Notes: generated from the sequence alone by a model not told the origin. 64,000 nucleotides of DNA from CAVUAF01 sp963739375 (GCA_963739375.1 CAVUAF010000017.1:1-64000), one strand, 5' to 3'. Shown: positions 55,535-64,000, counted from the first letter of the stretch. Translations and numbers: made by a program.

Positions 55535-55894
55535 ATGTCCACCTCTGCGCCTTGGCCGTCCAAAAAGCGTCTGCAACTCGCGGTGGTAGCGGGCGACCAG
55601 GAAAGCGTTGTGCGCTGCAGTGGCCGCCTCACCATCCAGGACACGGCCTGGCTGAAGAGCGAAGTCAAGCCGCTGCTGGCGCGCTCGGCGCGCGTGATGC
55701 TCGACCTCACCGACCTTGACTCCATGGACAGCTCGGGCCTGGGGGCGGTGATCAGCCTCTACGTCTCCGCCAAAGCCGCGGGCCACGAGTTCTGCCTCAT
55801 CAACCTCAACCAGCGTGTCCGCGAGCTGCTCGGCCTCACCCACCTGCTCTCCGCCCTCACCGCCTGCGGCGAGTACATGATTAAGACCCCGTAG
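55535..55894 (+). CDS. STAS-domain anti-sigma factor antagonist
   Basis: 119 residues from ATG 55535. VVRCSGRLTIQDTAWLKSEV, ARVMLDLTDLDSMDSSGLGA with the phosphorylatable Ser (DSSGLG), VISLYVSAKAAGHEFCLINL, NQRVRELLGLTHLLSAL: the SpoIIAA/RsbV fold. Such proteins bind anti-sigma kinases when dephosphorylated, for instance by the GAF-SpoIIE phosphatase at 25.7 kb; no kinase is nearby. Confidence 0.9.
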   Translation: MSTSAPWPSKKRLQLAVVAGDQESVVRCSGRLTIQDTAWLKSEVKPLLARSARVMLDLTDLDSMDSSGLGAVISLYVSAKAAGHEFCLINLNQRVRELLGLTHLLSALTACGEYMIKTP

Positions 55895-55991
55895 GCGCCG
55901 CGCCCCCATTTGCATACTGCCCCGATAGGCGACACTTCTGCGCTTCAGCTACAATCGCGGCTTTGTGTCCGCACCCAGGAGACGACCCAGC

Positions 55992-57965
55992 ATGGCCCAG
56001 CCCGGCAGCTCGCAGGACATTGATTCTGTATTGCACGAGCGGCGCGTTTTTCCGCCGCCGGCGGAGTTTGCCGCCCAGGCGCATGTCAAGAGCATGGACG
56101 AATGGCAGCGCCTGGCGCGCGCCGCCGCCGACGATCCGGAGGCATTCTGGGCCGCCGCCGCCCGCGAGCTTCACTGGTTCAAGCCCTGGGACAAGGTGCT
56201 GGAGTGGAACCCGCCGTGCGCGAAGTGGTTCGTCGGCGGCAAGATCAAGTCTCCTACAACTGCCTCGACCGCCATGTGCACAAGCTGGCGCCGCAACAAG
56301 GCCGCCATCATCTGGGAAGGCGAGCCCGGCGAAGCCGCACGCTCACCTACTGGGAACTGCACCGCGAGGTCTGCGCGCTTCGCCAACGTGCTGAAGTCGC
56401 TGGGCGTCGGCAAGGGCGACCGCGTGGCGATCTACATGCCGATGGTCCCGGAGCTGGCCATCGCGCATGCTGGCCTGCGCGCGCATCGGCGCCGTCCACA
56501 CCGTGGTCTTCGGCGGCTTCTCCGCCGAAGCGCTGCGCGACCGCATCAACGACGCGCAGGCCACGGTGCTCATCACCGCCGACGGCGGCTACCGCCGCGG
56601 CCACGAGATCCCGCTGCAAGCCGACGGTCGACGAGGCGCTTGCGATCCTGCCCGACGGTCGAGCACGTGGTCGTCGTCCGCCGCACCGGCGATCGCCGGT
56701 GGAGATGAAGCGCGGGCGCGACCACTGGTGGCACGAGCTCATCGCCCAGGCCAGCGACGATTGCCCCGCCGAGCCCCATGGACGCCGAGGACCTGCTCTA
56801 CATCCTCTACACCTCCGGCACCACCGGGAAGCCCAAGGGCATCGTCCACACCACCGGCGGCTACCTGATCGGCACGTACGCCACCACCAAGTACGTCTTC
56901 GACCTCAAGGACGACGACGTCTACTGGTGCACCGCCGACATCGGCTGGGTCACCGGCCACAGCTACGTCGTCTACGGCCCGCTCGCGAACGGCGCCACCG
57001 TCGTGATGTACGAGGGCGCGCCCGAACTGGCCCGACCACGACCGCTTCTGGGAGATCATCGAGCCATCAGCGTCACCATCTTCTACACCGCGCCCACCGC
57101 CATCCGCGCCTTCATGAAGTGGGGCGACGAGTGGCCGAGCCGCCACGACCTCGTCTCGCTGCGCCTGCTCGGGCACGCGTGGGCGAGCCGATCAATCCCG
57201 AGGCCTGGATGTGGTACCACGAGCATGATCGGCAAGGAGCGCTGCCCGATCGTGGACACCTGGTGGCAGACCGAGACCGGGATGATCATGATCACGCCGC
57301 TGCCCGGCGCCTGCCCACCAAGCCCGGCTCGGCGCACGCTGCCGTTCCCCGGCATCGTCGCCGACGTCGTCGACGCGCGAAGGCCAGCGGTGCCGCCCGG
57401 CGGCGGCTGCCTCGTCATCAAGCGCCCGTGGCCGGCGATGCTGCGCACCATCTACGGCGACCCCGAGCGCTACGTGCAGCCAGTACTGGTCGCGACATTC
57501 CGGGCATCTACTTCACCGGCGACGGCGCGCGCAAGGACGAGGACGGCTACTTCTGGATCCTGGGCCGCGTCGACGACGTGCTCAACGTCGCCGGCCACCG
57601 CCTCGGCACGATGGAGGTGGAGAGCGCGCTGGTGGCGCATCCCGAGGTCGCCGAGGCGGCGGTGGTGGGGCGGCCCGACGAGATCAAGGGCCAGGCGATC
57701 GCCGCCTTCGTCACGCTCGAGGCCGGGAACCAGCCGTCGGAGGCGCTGAAGCGGGAGCTGCGCGAGTACGTGGCGAAAGAGATCGGCGCGCTCGCGCGGC
57801 CCGACGACATCCGCTTCACCGACTCCCTGCCCAAGACGCGCTCGCGGCAAGATCATGCGCCGCCTGCTGCGCGAGCTGGCCTCCACCGGCGACGTGAAGG
57901 GCGACACCACCACGCTGGAGGATTTCGCCGTCATCGCGCGGCTGCGGGAGTCGGAAGAAGCGTGA
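55992..57965 (+). pseudogene. acs: acetyl-CoA synthetase with many 1-nt indels
   Basis: ATG 55992 gives QDIDSVLHERRVFPPPAEFA and LHWFKPWDKVLEWNPP, the ACS N-terminus. The rest is recognisable only by hopping frames: VSYNCLDRHV, LKSLGVGKGDRVAIYMPMVP, IGAVHTVVFGGFSAEALRDR, LLYILYTSGTTGKPKGIVHT, VYWCTADIGWVTGHSYVVYG, FYTAPTAIRAFMKWGDEWPS, VDTWWQTETGMIMITPLPGA, IYFTGDGARKDEDGYFWILG, VDDVLNVAGHRLGTMEVESA and GKIMRRLLREL, the catalytic-Lys motif. I count at least 15 single-base (a few double) insertions or deletions, e.g. near 56250, 56335, 56376, 56466, 56626, 56654, 56777, 57030, 57066, 57226, 57312, 57482 and 57848. Residues between indels are conserved, with no in-frame stop decay. It is either freshly broken or locally mis-sequenced. 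The enzyme makes acetyl-CoA from acetate, CoA and ATP. Confidence 0.9.
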
Positions 57966-57991
57966 GCGCGGTGGCGTAGACCGAGGGCAAG

Positions 57992-58852
57992 ATGAGAATT
58001 CGCAGATTGCGTTGGTTGCTACCGCTGCTGCTGGTGTCGTCCGGCCTGGCGGCCGAGGTCCGCAGCGGGTACTTCACCACCAGCGACGGAGTGCGGCTGC
58101 ATTACCTGGAAGCCGGCAAGGGGCCAGCCATCGTGTTCGAACCCGGCTGGACCATGGCGGCGGAAATCTGGCGGCCGCAGATCGAGTATTTCTCCCGCAG
58201 CTTCCACGTGGTGGCGCTGGACCCGCGCTCGCAGGGGGAGTCGGACAAGCCCGACCACGGAAACTATCTCGAGCGCCGGGCGCAGGACATCCAGGAACTG
58301 GTCGCGCACCTGCACCTGGCGCCCGCGGTGTTGGTGGGGTGGTCGCTCGGGGTCTGGGAGCTGCTCAGCTACGTGGAGCAGTTCGGCACCGGCGATATGC
58401 GCGGCCTGGTGCTGGTGGACGGCGCGCTGTGGGACAAAGCCGATGCCGGCTTCTACGTCCGCATGCTGCGCTACATAAAGCGGGTCGAGGCGGGCGACCG
58501 CGCCAAGTTCACCGACGGGTTCGTGCGCAGCATGTACAAAAAGCCGCAGCCGGAGGCGTACCTGCAGGGCGTCGCCAGAACTGCCCTCCAGACCCCGTCC
58601 ACCACCGCGTTCGCGCTGCTGGCCTCCTCCCTGGACCGCGAAGACTGGACGCCGCTGCTGCTCAAGGTGGATAAGCCCCTGCTAGTGACGGTGGCCGCCG
58701 GTCGGCAGGCAGACGCCGATCGTTTGCGGACGCAGGTGGCGGGCGCGCAAACTGAGGTGTTCGAGGATGCCGGTCACGCGCTCTTCGTGGACGACGCGGA
58801 ACGCTTCAATCGTCTGCTGGAGAGGTTCATCGCCGGGTTGCCGTCAAAGTGA
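57992..58852 (+). CDS. exported alpha/beta-hydrolase
   Basis: 286 residues from ATG 57992. Signal peptide (LRWLLPLLLVSSGLAAE). Fold motifs: GVRLHYLEAGKGPAIVFEPG (oxyanion region), VVALDPRSQGESDKPDHGNY, APAVLVGWSLGVWELLSYVE with nucleophile Ser in GWSLG, LLVTVAAGRQADADRL and EDAGHALFVDDAERF with the catalytic His. Full triad. It likely hydrolyses esters or epoxides in the periplasm. Substrate unknown. The reading frame is intact although the upstream neighbour is badly frameshifted. Confidence 0.9.
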   Translation: MRIRRLRWLLPLLLVSSGLAAEVRSGYFTTSDGVRLHYLEAGKGPAIVFEPGWTMAAEIWRPQIEYFSRSFHVVALDPRSQGESDKPDHGNYLERRAQDIQELVAHLHLAPAVLVGWSLGVWELLSYVEQFGTGDMRGLVLVDGALWDKADAGFYVRMLRYIKRVEAGDRAKFTDGFVRSMYKKPQPEAYLQGVARTALQTPSTTAFALLASSLDREDWTPLLLKVDKPLLVTVAAGRQADADRLRTQVAGAQTEVFEDAGHALFVDDAERFNRLLERFIAGLPSK

Positions 58853-58885
58853 ATCCGGCCGCCACGCGCGGCATCTGCTCTGGCT

Positions 58886-59853
58886 ATGCCTGACTGGGTG
58901 GGGATTCTCGGGCGACACGGCTACACCATTCTGGCGGCATTCGTCTTCCTCGAAGCCGTCGGCCTGCCCCTGCCCGCCGCCGTGGTGCTGCTCGCCACCG
59001 GCGCCGCCTGCGCCATGCGGCTGATGAATCCGGGGCTCGCGCTGCTGGTCGGCGTGGGCGGCATCGTGCTCGGCGACACCCTGCTCTTCTTCGTGGGACG
59101 CTCCACCGGCTGGTGGTTTCTGGGCATGCTGTGCCGGCTGGCGGCGAATCCGGAGAGCTGCATCTTCCTTTCCGCCGACTCCTTCTACCGCCGCGGCCGC
59201 ACCACGCTGGTGATCGCGAAATTCATTCCCGCCATCAACACCATGGCCCCGCCGCTGGCCGGCAGCATGAGGATGCGCTTCCCGCAGTTCCTGTGGCTCG
59301 ACACTCTGGGAGCCCTGCTGTACGTGCTGGCGTTCGGCGGCGTGGGATACGTCTTCAGCGGACTGCTGCAGCCCGTGCTGCGCGCACTCAATACCGCCGG
59401 CAAAGCGATGGAATGGCTGATCCTCGCCGGCATCGTTTTGTATGCGGCGTATCACCTGGTGCTGTACTGGAAACACCGCGTCTATCGCGTGGTGCCGCGC
59501 GTCCAGGCGGAAGAGGTGGCCCGCCGGCTGGGCACGGAAGCGGCGAACATCGTGATTGCGGACGTCCGCAGCCACGGCTATTACGACGCCGGAGCAACGC
59601 GCATCCAGGGCTCGATGCGCATTGAGCCCGCGCGCCTGCACGCCATCCTCGACGAGCTCCCGCGCGACAAGGACATCTTCCTGTACTGCACTTGAGTGCG
59701 CGAAGCCACGAGCGCCCGGGTGGCGCACCTCCTGCGCGAGAATGGCTTCAACGCCTTTGTCATTGTGGGCGGGTTGGCCGGCTGGCGCAAAGCCGGGCTG
59801 CCGCTGGAGCCGGTGCCGTCCACGACCTGGTGCAACTTCCGATCTTCAGCTGA
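58886..59853 (+). CDS. DedA-rhodanese fusion with TGA at the catalytic Cys (possible selenoprotein)
   Basis: ATG 58886. Residues ~10-200 are a DedA/SNARE-associated membrane domain (EAVGLPLPAAVVLLATGAAC, GDTLLFFVGRSTGWWFLGML, GRTTLVIAKFIPAINTMAPP, LAGSMRMRFPQFLW). Residues ~210-310 are a rhodanese domain (VIADVRSHGYYDAGATRIQG, RDKDIFLYCT). TGA follows at 59693-59695 (codon 270), then VREATSARVAHLLRENGFNA and LAGWRKAGLPLEP in the same frame. Homologs read YCxCPxExxSARVA, so the TGA replaces the active-site Cys. A hairpin begins at once after it. Near 59816 one base seems lost: the family ending VHDLVQLPIFS is in the next frame, stop 59851-59853. Alternatives: Sec protein, nonsense mutation, or sequence error. 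Confidence 0.7.
59696..59728 (+). promoter_or_regulatory. hairpin directly after the TGA, bSECIS-like
   Basis: GTGC (59696-59699) pairs with GCAC (59725-59728), and GCCAC (59705-59709) with GTGGC (59720-59724). A 10-base apical loop begins with G at +15 from the TGA. This is near the loose bacterial SECIS pattern (stem-loop with a G early in the apical loop ~16-37 bases after UGA). Such hairpins are common by chance at this GC content. Confidence 0.35.
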
Positions 59854-59876
59854 GCAGGGAAGCCGGGGCGGCGCGA

Positions 59877-60432
59877 TCAGGCGTCGGCGGGCGGGGCCGC
59901 GCGCGGCGTCTGCCGCCAGCGGTAGACCAGCCAGGCGGCGGCCGCAATCATTCCCAGCCAGCCGCCCAGGCGCACCAGGCCGGCGATGCGCGTGTCGTAG
60001 GCCAGCAGGCCGTGGTGCCCCAGGATGAAATTCCAGTCGTGCTCGGCATTGTCGGGATCGCCCACCGTCAGCAGGGGCAGCACCATGCTGCGCGCGTCGG
60101 CAATGTACGTCGCCGTGTACAGCCAGTTTTCGAAAAAGAAGAAGAGGCAGAAGACGTAGCCGTAGGTCTGCCGGTGATAGTAGAAAAACGCCGCCAGGAG
60201 GAACGGCACCAGCCACTGCAGCAGCGTCCCGCCCCAGATTCCCAGGTACTCTCCGCCGTAGCCGAACAGCAGGTGCCCGGCTTCATGGACGCACCAGGTT
60301 GGCGTTGTCGACGAAAAGAAAAAGCTCGCGGCTGCGCAGCGCGTACAGGAGGAAGGCGCCGTAGAAGAGGAGCCAGGCTCCCAGCGCCGGCAGGGAGACG
60401 GGTTGCCAGTCGTCTTCGAGGAAGTCGAACAC
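59877..60432 (-). pseudogene. HEAGH-motif membrane protein (M50-like), frameshifted
   Basis: GTG 60432 starts VFDFLEDDWQPVSLPALGAW, LLFYGAFLLYALRSRELFLF, VDNANLV. Then one extra base near 60290 breaks the frame. In the next frame the protein continues VHEAGHLLFGYGGEYLGIWG, LQWLVPFLLAAFFYYHRQTY, VFCLFFFFENWLYTATYIAD, HDWNFILGHHGLLAYDTRIA, stop at 59877. The HEAGH sequence in a membrane context is a zinc-site motif like that of M50 intramembrane proteases or HEAT-shock HtpX-like proteins. One insertion explains everything, so mutation or sequencing error are equally possible. Confidence 0.65.
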
Positions 60433-60562
60433 GCGCGATGTATATCAGCTTCTGGGCCGCGCCAGAAGTGCCGCCGGCTCTACACCACCGCCGCTTCCAG
60501 CGACATCAACGGCAGGGAAGTGGCTGCCGTGCTAGCCTTTTCGGGGTAGAGGAGGGGGTTCC

Positions 60563-61234
60563 GTGGAGAAAACCGAGGAGTTATTCGCTGCCATCCAGCA
60601 GCGCAACGCTGCGCGCGTATGCGAGTTGCTCGCAGATGATGCCACCCTGGCGCGCGCTCGCAACCCGCAAGGGGTCTCGGCGCTCATGCTGGCGCGCTAC
60701 TACAGTTTGCACGAGGCCGCTGACGCGATCCTGGCCGCGCATGCGGAGCCGGACGTCTTCGAGGCTGCCACCTTTGGCCGCGTGGAGCGCTTGCGCGACC
60801 TGCTCGATGCCGACGCGTCACGGGCGCAGGCGCGCTCCGCCGATAGCGGCACGGCGCTGGCCTTCGCCTGCTTTTTCGCGCAGCCGGAAGCCGCCAAGCT
60901 CCTGCTCGCCCGCGGCGCCGATGTGCACGCCGTTGCCACCGGTTTTGGCAACACGCAGCCGCTGCACAGCGCGGCCACCAGCCGCAACCTCGAGGTGGTG
61001 CGCCTGGTGCTCGCCGCCGGCGCCGATCCCAACGCCCGCCAGAACCACGGCTGGACGCCGCTGCACTCTGCCGCGAACCACGGTGGCGTGGAGATGGTGA
61101 GGGTGCTGCTGGAGCACGGCGCCGATCCGGCGCTCGCTAACGACAATGGCCAAACCGCGCTCGACATCGCGCGTGCCGGCAAGCACGCGGACGTGATCGC
61201 GCTCCTCGAGCAACGCGCCCGCGCCGCCGGCTGA
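60563..61234 (+). CDS. ankyrin-repeat protein
   Basis: 223 residues from GTG 60563, preceded by GAGGAGGGGG. No signal peptide, so cytoplasmic. Six ankyrin repeats: LFAAIQQRNAARVCELLADD, ALMLARYYSLHEAADAILAA, QPEAAKLLLARGADVHAVAT, TQPLHSAATSRNLEVVRLVL, DPNARQNHGWTPLHSAANHG and GVEMVRVLLEHGADPALAND. It binds an unknown protein partner. Confidence 0.92.
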   Translation: MEKTEELFAAIQQRNAARVCELLADDATLARARNPQGVSALMLARYYSLHEAADAILAAHAEPDVFEAATFGRVERLRDLLDADASRAQARSADSGTALAFACFFAQPEAAKLLLARGADVHAVATGFGNTQPLHSAATSRNLEVVRLVLAAGADPNARQNHGWTPLHSAANHGGVEMVRVLLEHGADPALANDNGQTALDIARAGKHADVIALLEQRARAAG

Positions 61235-61239
61235 GGATT

Positions 61240-61385
61240 CACCACGAAGGCGCGAAGACACGAAGGAATTGTGAATTCCGATTTGTTGAATTTCGATCTC
61301 AACGAAAGTTCGGCGTGCCTGCGAACGGCGTAGAGCCAGAGCTACGCAAGAAGACTTGCTTCGTGCTTTCGTGCCTTTGTGGTGA
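61240..61385. repeat. paired CACGAAGG-type intergenic repeats
   Basis: TTCACCACGAAGGCGCGAAG, ACACGAAGG at 61240-61267 faces an inverted relative (CTTCGTGCTTTCGTGCC, TTTGTGGTGAG) at 61353-61386. Related pieces occur at 17943-17975 and 29530-29575. Units step by about 7-9 bases. No gene in between. Confidence 0.65.
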
Positions 61386-61388
61386 GTG

Positions 61389-62099
61389 CTAGTCCAGCTT
61401 CTCTTCGCGCCAGAGTTGCGCGGTGTGGCGCACGGCAGAGACGGCGAACATGAGGGTCATGCCCGCGGCGCCGATGATCCCGCCAACGTCGCAAAGGCCC
61501 AGGTCGCGGCCCAGGAGGTGGATGCGCGGCTTTACCATCAGGACGAAGTTGCCGATGGCCAGCAGGATACGCGCCTCCGTCGGCCCCACCCGCCCGAACG
61601 ACATCTCGAATTTGCCCACCGCGTACGTCGCCAGGTAAACCTCGGCGGAAAGCAGCAGCCAGGCCACCAGCAGCGCCGCCGCCACCAGCGGCCGCATGTA
61701 TCCGGAGCAGGCGAGACCGCCGAGCAGGCTGGCGGTGCCGACCATGTCCACCACGTGGTCGACGTAGAAGCCGTAGCGCGGGCGCTGCCGGTTGCGCACC
61801 CGGGCCAGGGTGCCGTCGAGGCTGTCGCCAAACCAGTTGACCACCAGCATCAGGTTCACTACCGCCAGCCACCACGCGTGGTATTGCGCCGCCCAGTACG
61901 CCACGCCTGCCCCCACCATCGCCAGCGCGCCCAGCGCCGTCAGGTGGTCGGAGTTGACCGCGCGCGGCATGCGCTCCGCCATCCAGATCAGCGCGCGCTT
62001 CTCCGCCGCCGCCGTCCAGTTGGTCTGCACCCGCGCCGCGGCGCGAAAACCACCCTTGCCGGGCGCCGCGTTGTCCGGTTTCGATTCCGTCGCATCCAT
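61389..62099 (-). CDS. CDP-alcohol phosphatidyltransferase family protein
   Basis: 236 residues from ATG 62099; the longer open frame is not supported. The family motif D-x2-DG-x2-AR-x8-G-x3-D-x3-D reads DSLDGTLARVRNRQRPRYGF then YVDHVVD: complete. Five to six membrane helices (ALAMVGAGVAYWAAQY, WLAVVNLMLVVNWFG, LVAAALLVAWLLLSAEVYL, ARILLAIGNFVLMV, GGIIGAAGMTLMFAVSAV). It transfers a phospho-alcohol from CDP-activated lipid or CDP-alcohol. Substrate not predictable. Confidence 0.9.
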   Translation of the reverse strand: MDATESKPDNAAPGKGGFRAAARVQTNWTAAAEKRALIWMAERMPRAVNSDHLTALGALAMVGAGVAYWAAQYHAWWLAVVNLMLVVNWFGDSLDGTLARVRNRQRPRYGFYVDHVVDMVGTASLLGGLACSGYMRPLVAAALLVAWLLLSAEVYLATYAVGKFEMSFGRVGPTEARILLAIGNFVLMVKPRIHLLGRDLGLCDVGGIIGAAGMTLMFAVSAVRHTAQLWREEKLD

Positions 62100-62402
62100 T
62101 TGGCTGCGCGCTAGTGTACGGCTTCGGTGCGGCGTGCAGAAAGCGGGAGCGGCCACCAAGGCTCGCAACCTCGGAACCTGTTTGCGTCCTCCCCGATGGG
62201 CCGCAAGCCATGCCATCGGCGCCGCTGTTGCCGTTCGGGCTGGTGGTCTGGTCCGCCGCAGTTGTGCGGGGGAGGGGGAGGGAACAAGGCAATTCCCACG
62301 CCACGCGGCGGATGGCTTCATCCGCCGGCTATGACGTGGGCGACACTGATCATGACTCCGCCACTCCGCCGGCGGCTTCCCGCCAGCGGCCGTCTGCCGT
62401 CC
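62100..62402. other. non-coding stretch
   Basis: About 300 bases between two minus-strand genes. Nothing recognised apart from a probable promoter for the phosphatidyltransferase. Confidence 0.4.
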
Positions 62403-63095
62403 TTACCGGCGGCGGCGAAGCATAGTGCCCATCATCCCGAGGCCGCTTCCCAGCAACCACAGGCTGGCCGGCTCCGGCACCTGGCCGTCTGGCGCCGCAC
62501 CCGCCGTGCCGGTGTAGATCGAACCCACGAGAGGGTTCTCGTTATACAAGCCTGTGACCTGGATCGAGGTAATCGGATCGTCGGAGGTAAAACCGAAGAA
62601 GACGTACGAACCCGCGGGGGGAGTCACGGTGAAAGTCTGTCCGTTGGAAAGCGTGATCACCACCGGGTAGTTATTGACCTCCGCGACGTTGAATCCAAGC
62701 GCGGTGAGCCCGGTAAAGCTCATCATAATCCCGTTGTATCGGGGGTCCGGGGGATAATAGAACGCATTCACTGACTCTGGTCCGACACCGTGGTTGAGGT
62801 CTCCCCAAGAGGAAAACCCGTCATCAAAGACCGCCAGGGAACCCCCATTGTTGCTGAAGGTGATGCCCCCGGCGGTGAATCCACCCGCGTACTGCTGCCA
62901 CCCGTTCTCTGGAACGTAGGTGCTCAGGTCGACGTAGTTCTGGCCGCTGGTGGCGGCGGCCCAGGCGGCAAAGGTCGAGTATGTCGTGGCGTCAGCGGCG
63001 GCCGTCCCACCCAGAAGGAGAACGAGCACGAGTAGGAGCACACACGACACCGACGAGGTGAGAAACATCATCCGCCCACAACGATTACGTGCCAT
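62403..63095 (-). CDS. PEP-CTERM exported protein 2
   Basis: 230 residues from ATG 63095, with GGAAAGGAAGG upstream; the frame is open to 63119 but lacks a site. Signal peptide (SVSCVLLLVLVLLLGGTAAA). A beta-rich body (AGGFTAGGITFSNNGGSLAV, ALGFNVAEVNNYPVVITLSN, TPPAGSYVFFGFTSDDPITS, IQVTGLYNENPLVGSIYTGT) and the sorting tail VPEPASLWLLGSGLGMMGTM plus LRRRR. Exported and processed by exosortase. Unlike protein 1, it has the classical VPEPA motif. Confidence 0.92.
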   Translation of the reverse strand: MARNRCGRMMFLTSSVSCVLLLVLVLLLGGTAAADATTYSTFAAWAAATSGQNYVDLSTYVPENGWQQYAGGFTAGGITFSNNGGSLAVFDDGFSSWGDLNHGVGPESVNAFYYPPDPRYNGIMMSFTGLTALGFNVAEVNNYPVVITLSNGQTFTVTPPAGSYVFFGFTSDDPITSIQVTGLYNENPLVGSIYTGTAGAAPDGQVPEPASLWLLGSGLGMMGTMLRRRR

Positions 63096-63466
63096 TGGTT
63101 TCCTTCCTTTCCATGGCAAGGCGATCGCGCATCAGCGATGAGGGCTTGTCAGCAGGCACGAAAATGGAATGTATCCGGCACCAACGTATGCATTTTTGAT
63201 GCCACCAGTCACCGACAGCGCTCAGCTTGTTTTGAACAGGTTGCGCGCGAGAGATCACAATCGGCGGGCAAGTGACGTGAAGAAAGATGCGCACTCGGAC
63301 GCGCATTTTACTTATAAACTATTGATTCTAGACATGTTACTCTGCATATCCTCTACTGCTGGCGCAGCGGACCCATGTGAGCGTGGGAGCAGAGTGAGCG
63401 GACACTTGGATTGCGCGCCGCGATGTGGCGGTGATGAGCGACTACGACAGAGTGACGCCTACGCGG
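63096..63466. other. non-coding stretch
   Basis: About 370 bases between two minus-strand genes, with an AT-rich part at 63300-63345 (TTTACTTATAAACTATTGAT) that likely carries the PEP-CTERM gene promoter. No gene or repeat recognised. Confidence 0.45.
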
Positions 63467-63979
63467 CTACTCCGGCGGCTTCGGCGCTGGCGCTGGTCGC
63501 GCCGGTTGTGGTCCGCGACCGCCAGGCGCCGCCCCCATGCCGGCTTGCATGCGCTTCATGAACTCCAGACTCTGCAGCAGGGTCTTCAGCTTCTTCTGCT
63601 GCTCCGGCGCGAGCAGGTTGTACCCCTGGAGTAGCGCGCCAACAAAACTCTTCTTCAGGCGCGTCTCGGCCGCCAGCGTGGCGTCCACCTGCTGATTGAA
63701 CCTGGCCTCGTCGAGTTTGTCGGGGATCAGCAGAGCCATGAGCTGCACCTGTTGCTTTTCCAGGGCGGCCTTTTCGTCGATCAGCGTCATGGCCGTGTCC
63801 ACGGCCAGCTGGTCGAGCTGTTTGATCTGCGCGTCGCTAAGCCCCAGCTGGTTGACGACGAGCGGGTTCGCCCACCAGCGGTTCATTCCTTTCGACGGAT
63901 GGGGAACGCCAGGCAGTTGCGCGCTCGCCAGCAGGGAAGCGAACAGCAGTGCCAGTACCAGGCCCGCGATCTTTCTCAT
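63467..63979 (-). CDS. Spy/LTXXQ-like periplasmic protein
   Basis: 170 residues from ATG 63979. Signal peptide (KIAGLVLALLFASLLASAQ). Helical core with LGLSDAQIKQLDQLAVDTAM (the LTxxQ-like repeat), IDEKAALEKQQVQLMALLIP, DEARFNQQVDATLAAETRLK and LAPEQQKKLKTLLQSLEFMK. CpxP/Spy-type proteins are periplasmic chaperones or metal sensors. The Pro/Ala tail is extra. The start lies 21 bases from the window edge. Confidence 0.75.
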   Translation of the reverse strand: MRKIAGLVLALLFASLLASAQLPGVPHPSKGMNRWWANPLVVNQLGLSDAQIKQLDQLAVDTAMTLIDEKAALEKQQVQLMALLIPDKLDEARFNQQVDATLAAETRLKKSFVGALLQGYNLLAPEQQKKLKTLLQSLEFMKRMQAGMGAAPGGRGPQPARPAPAPKPPE

Positions 63980-64000
63980 AACGTCCTCCTGGTGCTCTCT

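Noticed and set aside
55992..57965. Programmed frameshifting in acs
   Set aside because: Far too many shifts in both directions at non-slippery sites; no family precedent.

Overview
The window is GC-rich, densely coded bacterial DNA. It looks like a chromosome of an Acidobacteriota (Terriglobia/Koribacter-like) species. I infer this from gene style, not from any search: a purM/purN, tyrS, efp, apt and ATP-type pckA core; a carboxypeptidase-regulatory-domain TonB receptor; PEP-CTERM proteins; DUF2252, DUF3604 and DUF1189 families; two REP-associated tyrosine transposases (RAYTs); and many hairpin repeats of the GGCTKNAGCC type.

Left part (1-15.5 kb) reads as a genomic island ending in a tyrosine integrase that abuts the 3' end of tRNA-Pro(CGG). 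It holds broken genes (M13 peptidase tail, DsbD head, a helical-repeat fragment), a secreted DUF3604 protein, a DUF4238 protein, and a candidate defence cluster. That cluster is a TIR-HEAT gene interrupted by an in-frame TGA, then a two-gene operon: a SIR2-like NADase coupled by a GTGA overlap to a 928-residue helical protein. A 301-residue unknown protein behind a 20-bp palindrome and a small Cys-rich protein follow before the integrase.

Central part (15.7-33.2 kb) is core housekeeping: purM, an alkyltransferase-like gene overlapping purM, purN, tyrS, a lipid-kinase-like gene, sppA, an HU/IHF-like protein, pgeF, a TonB-like protein, efp (with Asn instead of Lys at the tip), acyP-apt, a GAF/SpoIIE phosphatase (1-nt frameshift), pckA, a FecR-like protein, a PilZ protein and a histidine kinase/response regulator pair. 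A parS-like palindrome lies just upstream of the kinase.

33.3-36.3 kb is a small insertion: an Rhs tail with a C-terminal unique domain (in-frame TAG), a possible immunity gene and a RAYT between inverted REPs. It is bounded by a 28-bp direct repeat of the fatty-acid desaturase 3' end. 37.3-38.0 kb is an ABAB tandem repeat array without genes.

Right part (38-64 kb) carries envelope, lipid and secreted-protein genes: a glycosyl-hydrolase-like lipoprotein, DUF2071, TonB receptor, OsmC, an AMP-ligase/ACP/acyltransferase fusion, tRNA-Arg(CCG), a second RAYT flanked by REPs, DUF1189, DUF2252, ankyrin proteins, two PEP-CTERM proteins, STAS, CDP-alcohol phosphotransferase and a Spy-like protein. 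From 51.5 to 60.4 kb there is an unusual load of lesions: an acetyl-CoA synthetase gene with well over ten 1-nt indels, two genes with in-frame TGA, and a frameshifted HEAGH membrane protein. One of the TGA codons falls where a DedA-rhodanese fusion should have its catalytic cysteine and is followed by a hairpin, so selenocysteine must be weighed against mutation or sequence error.
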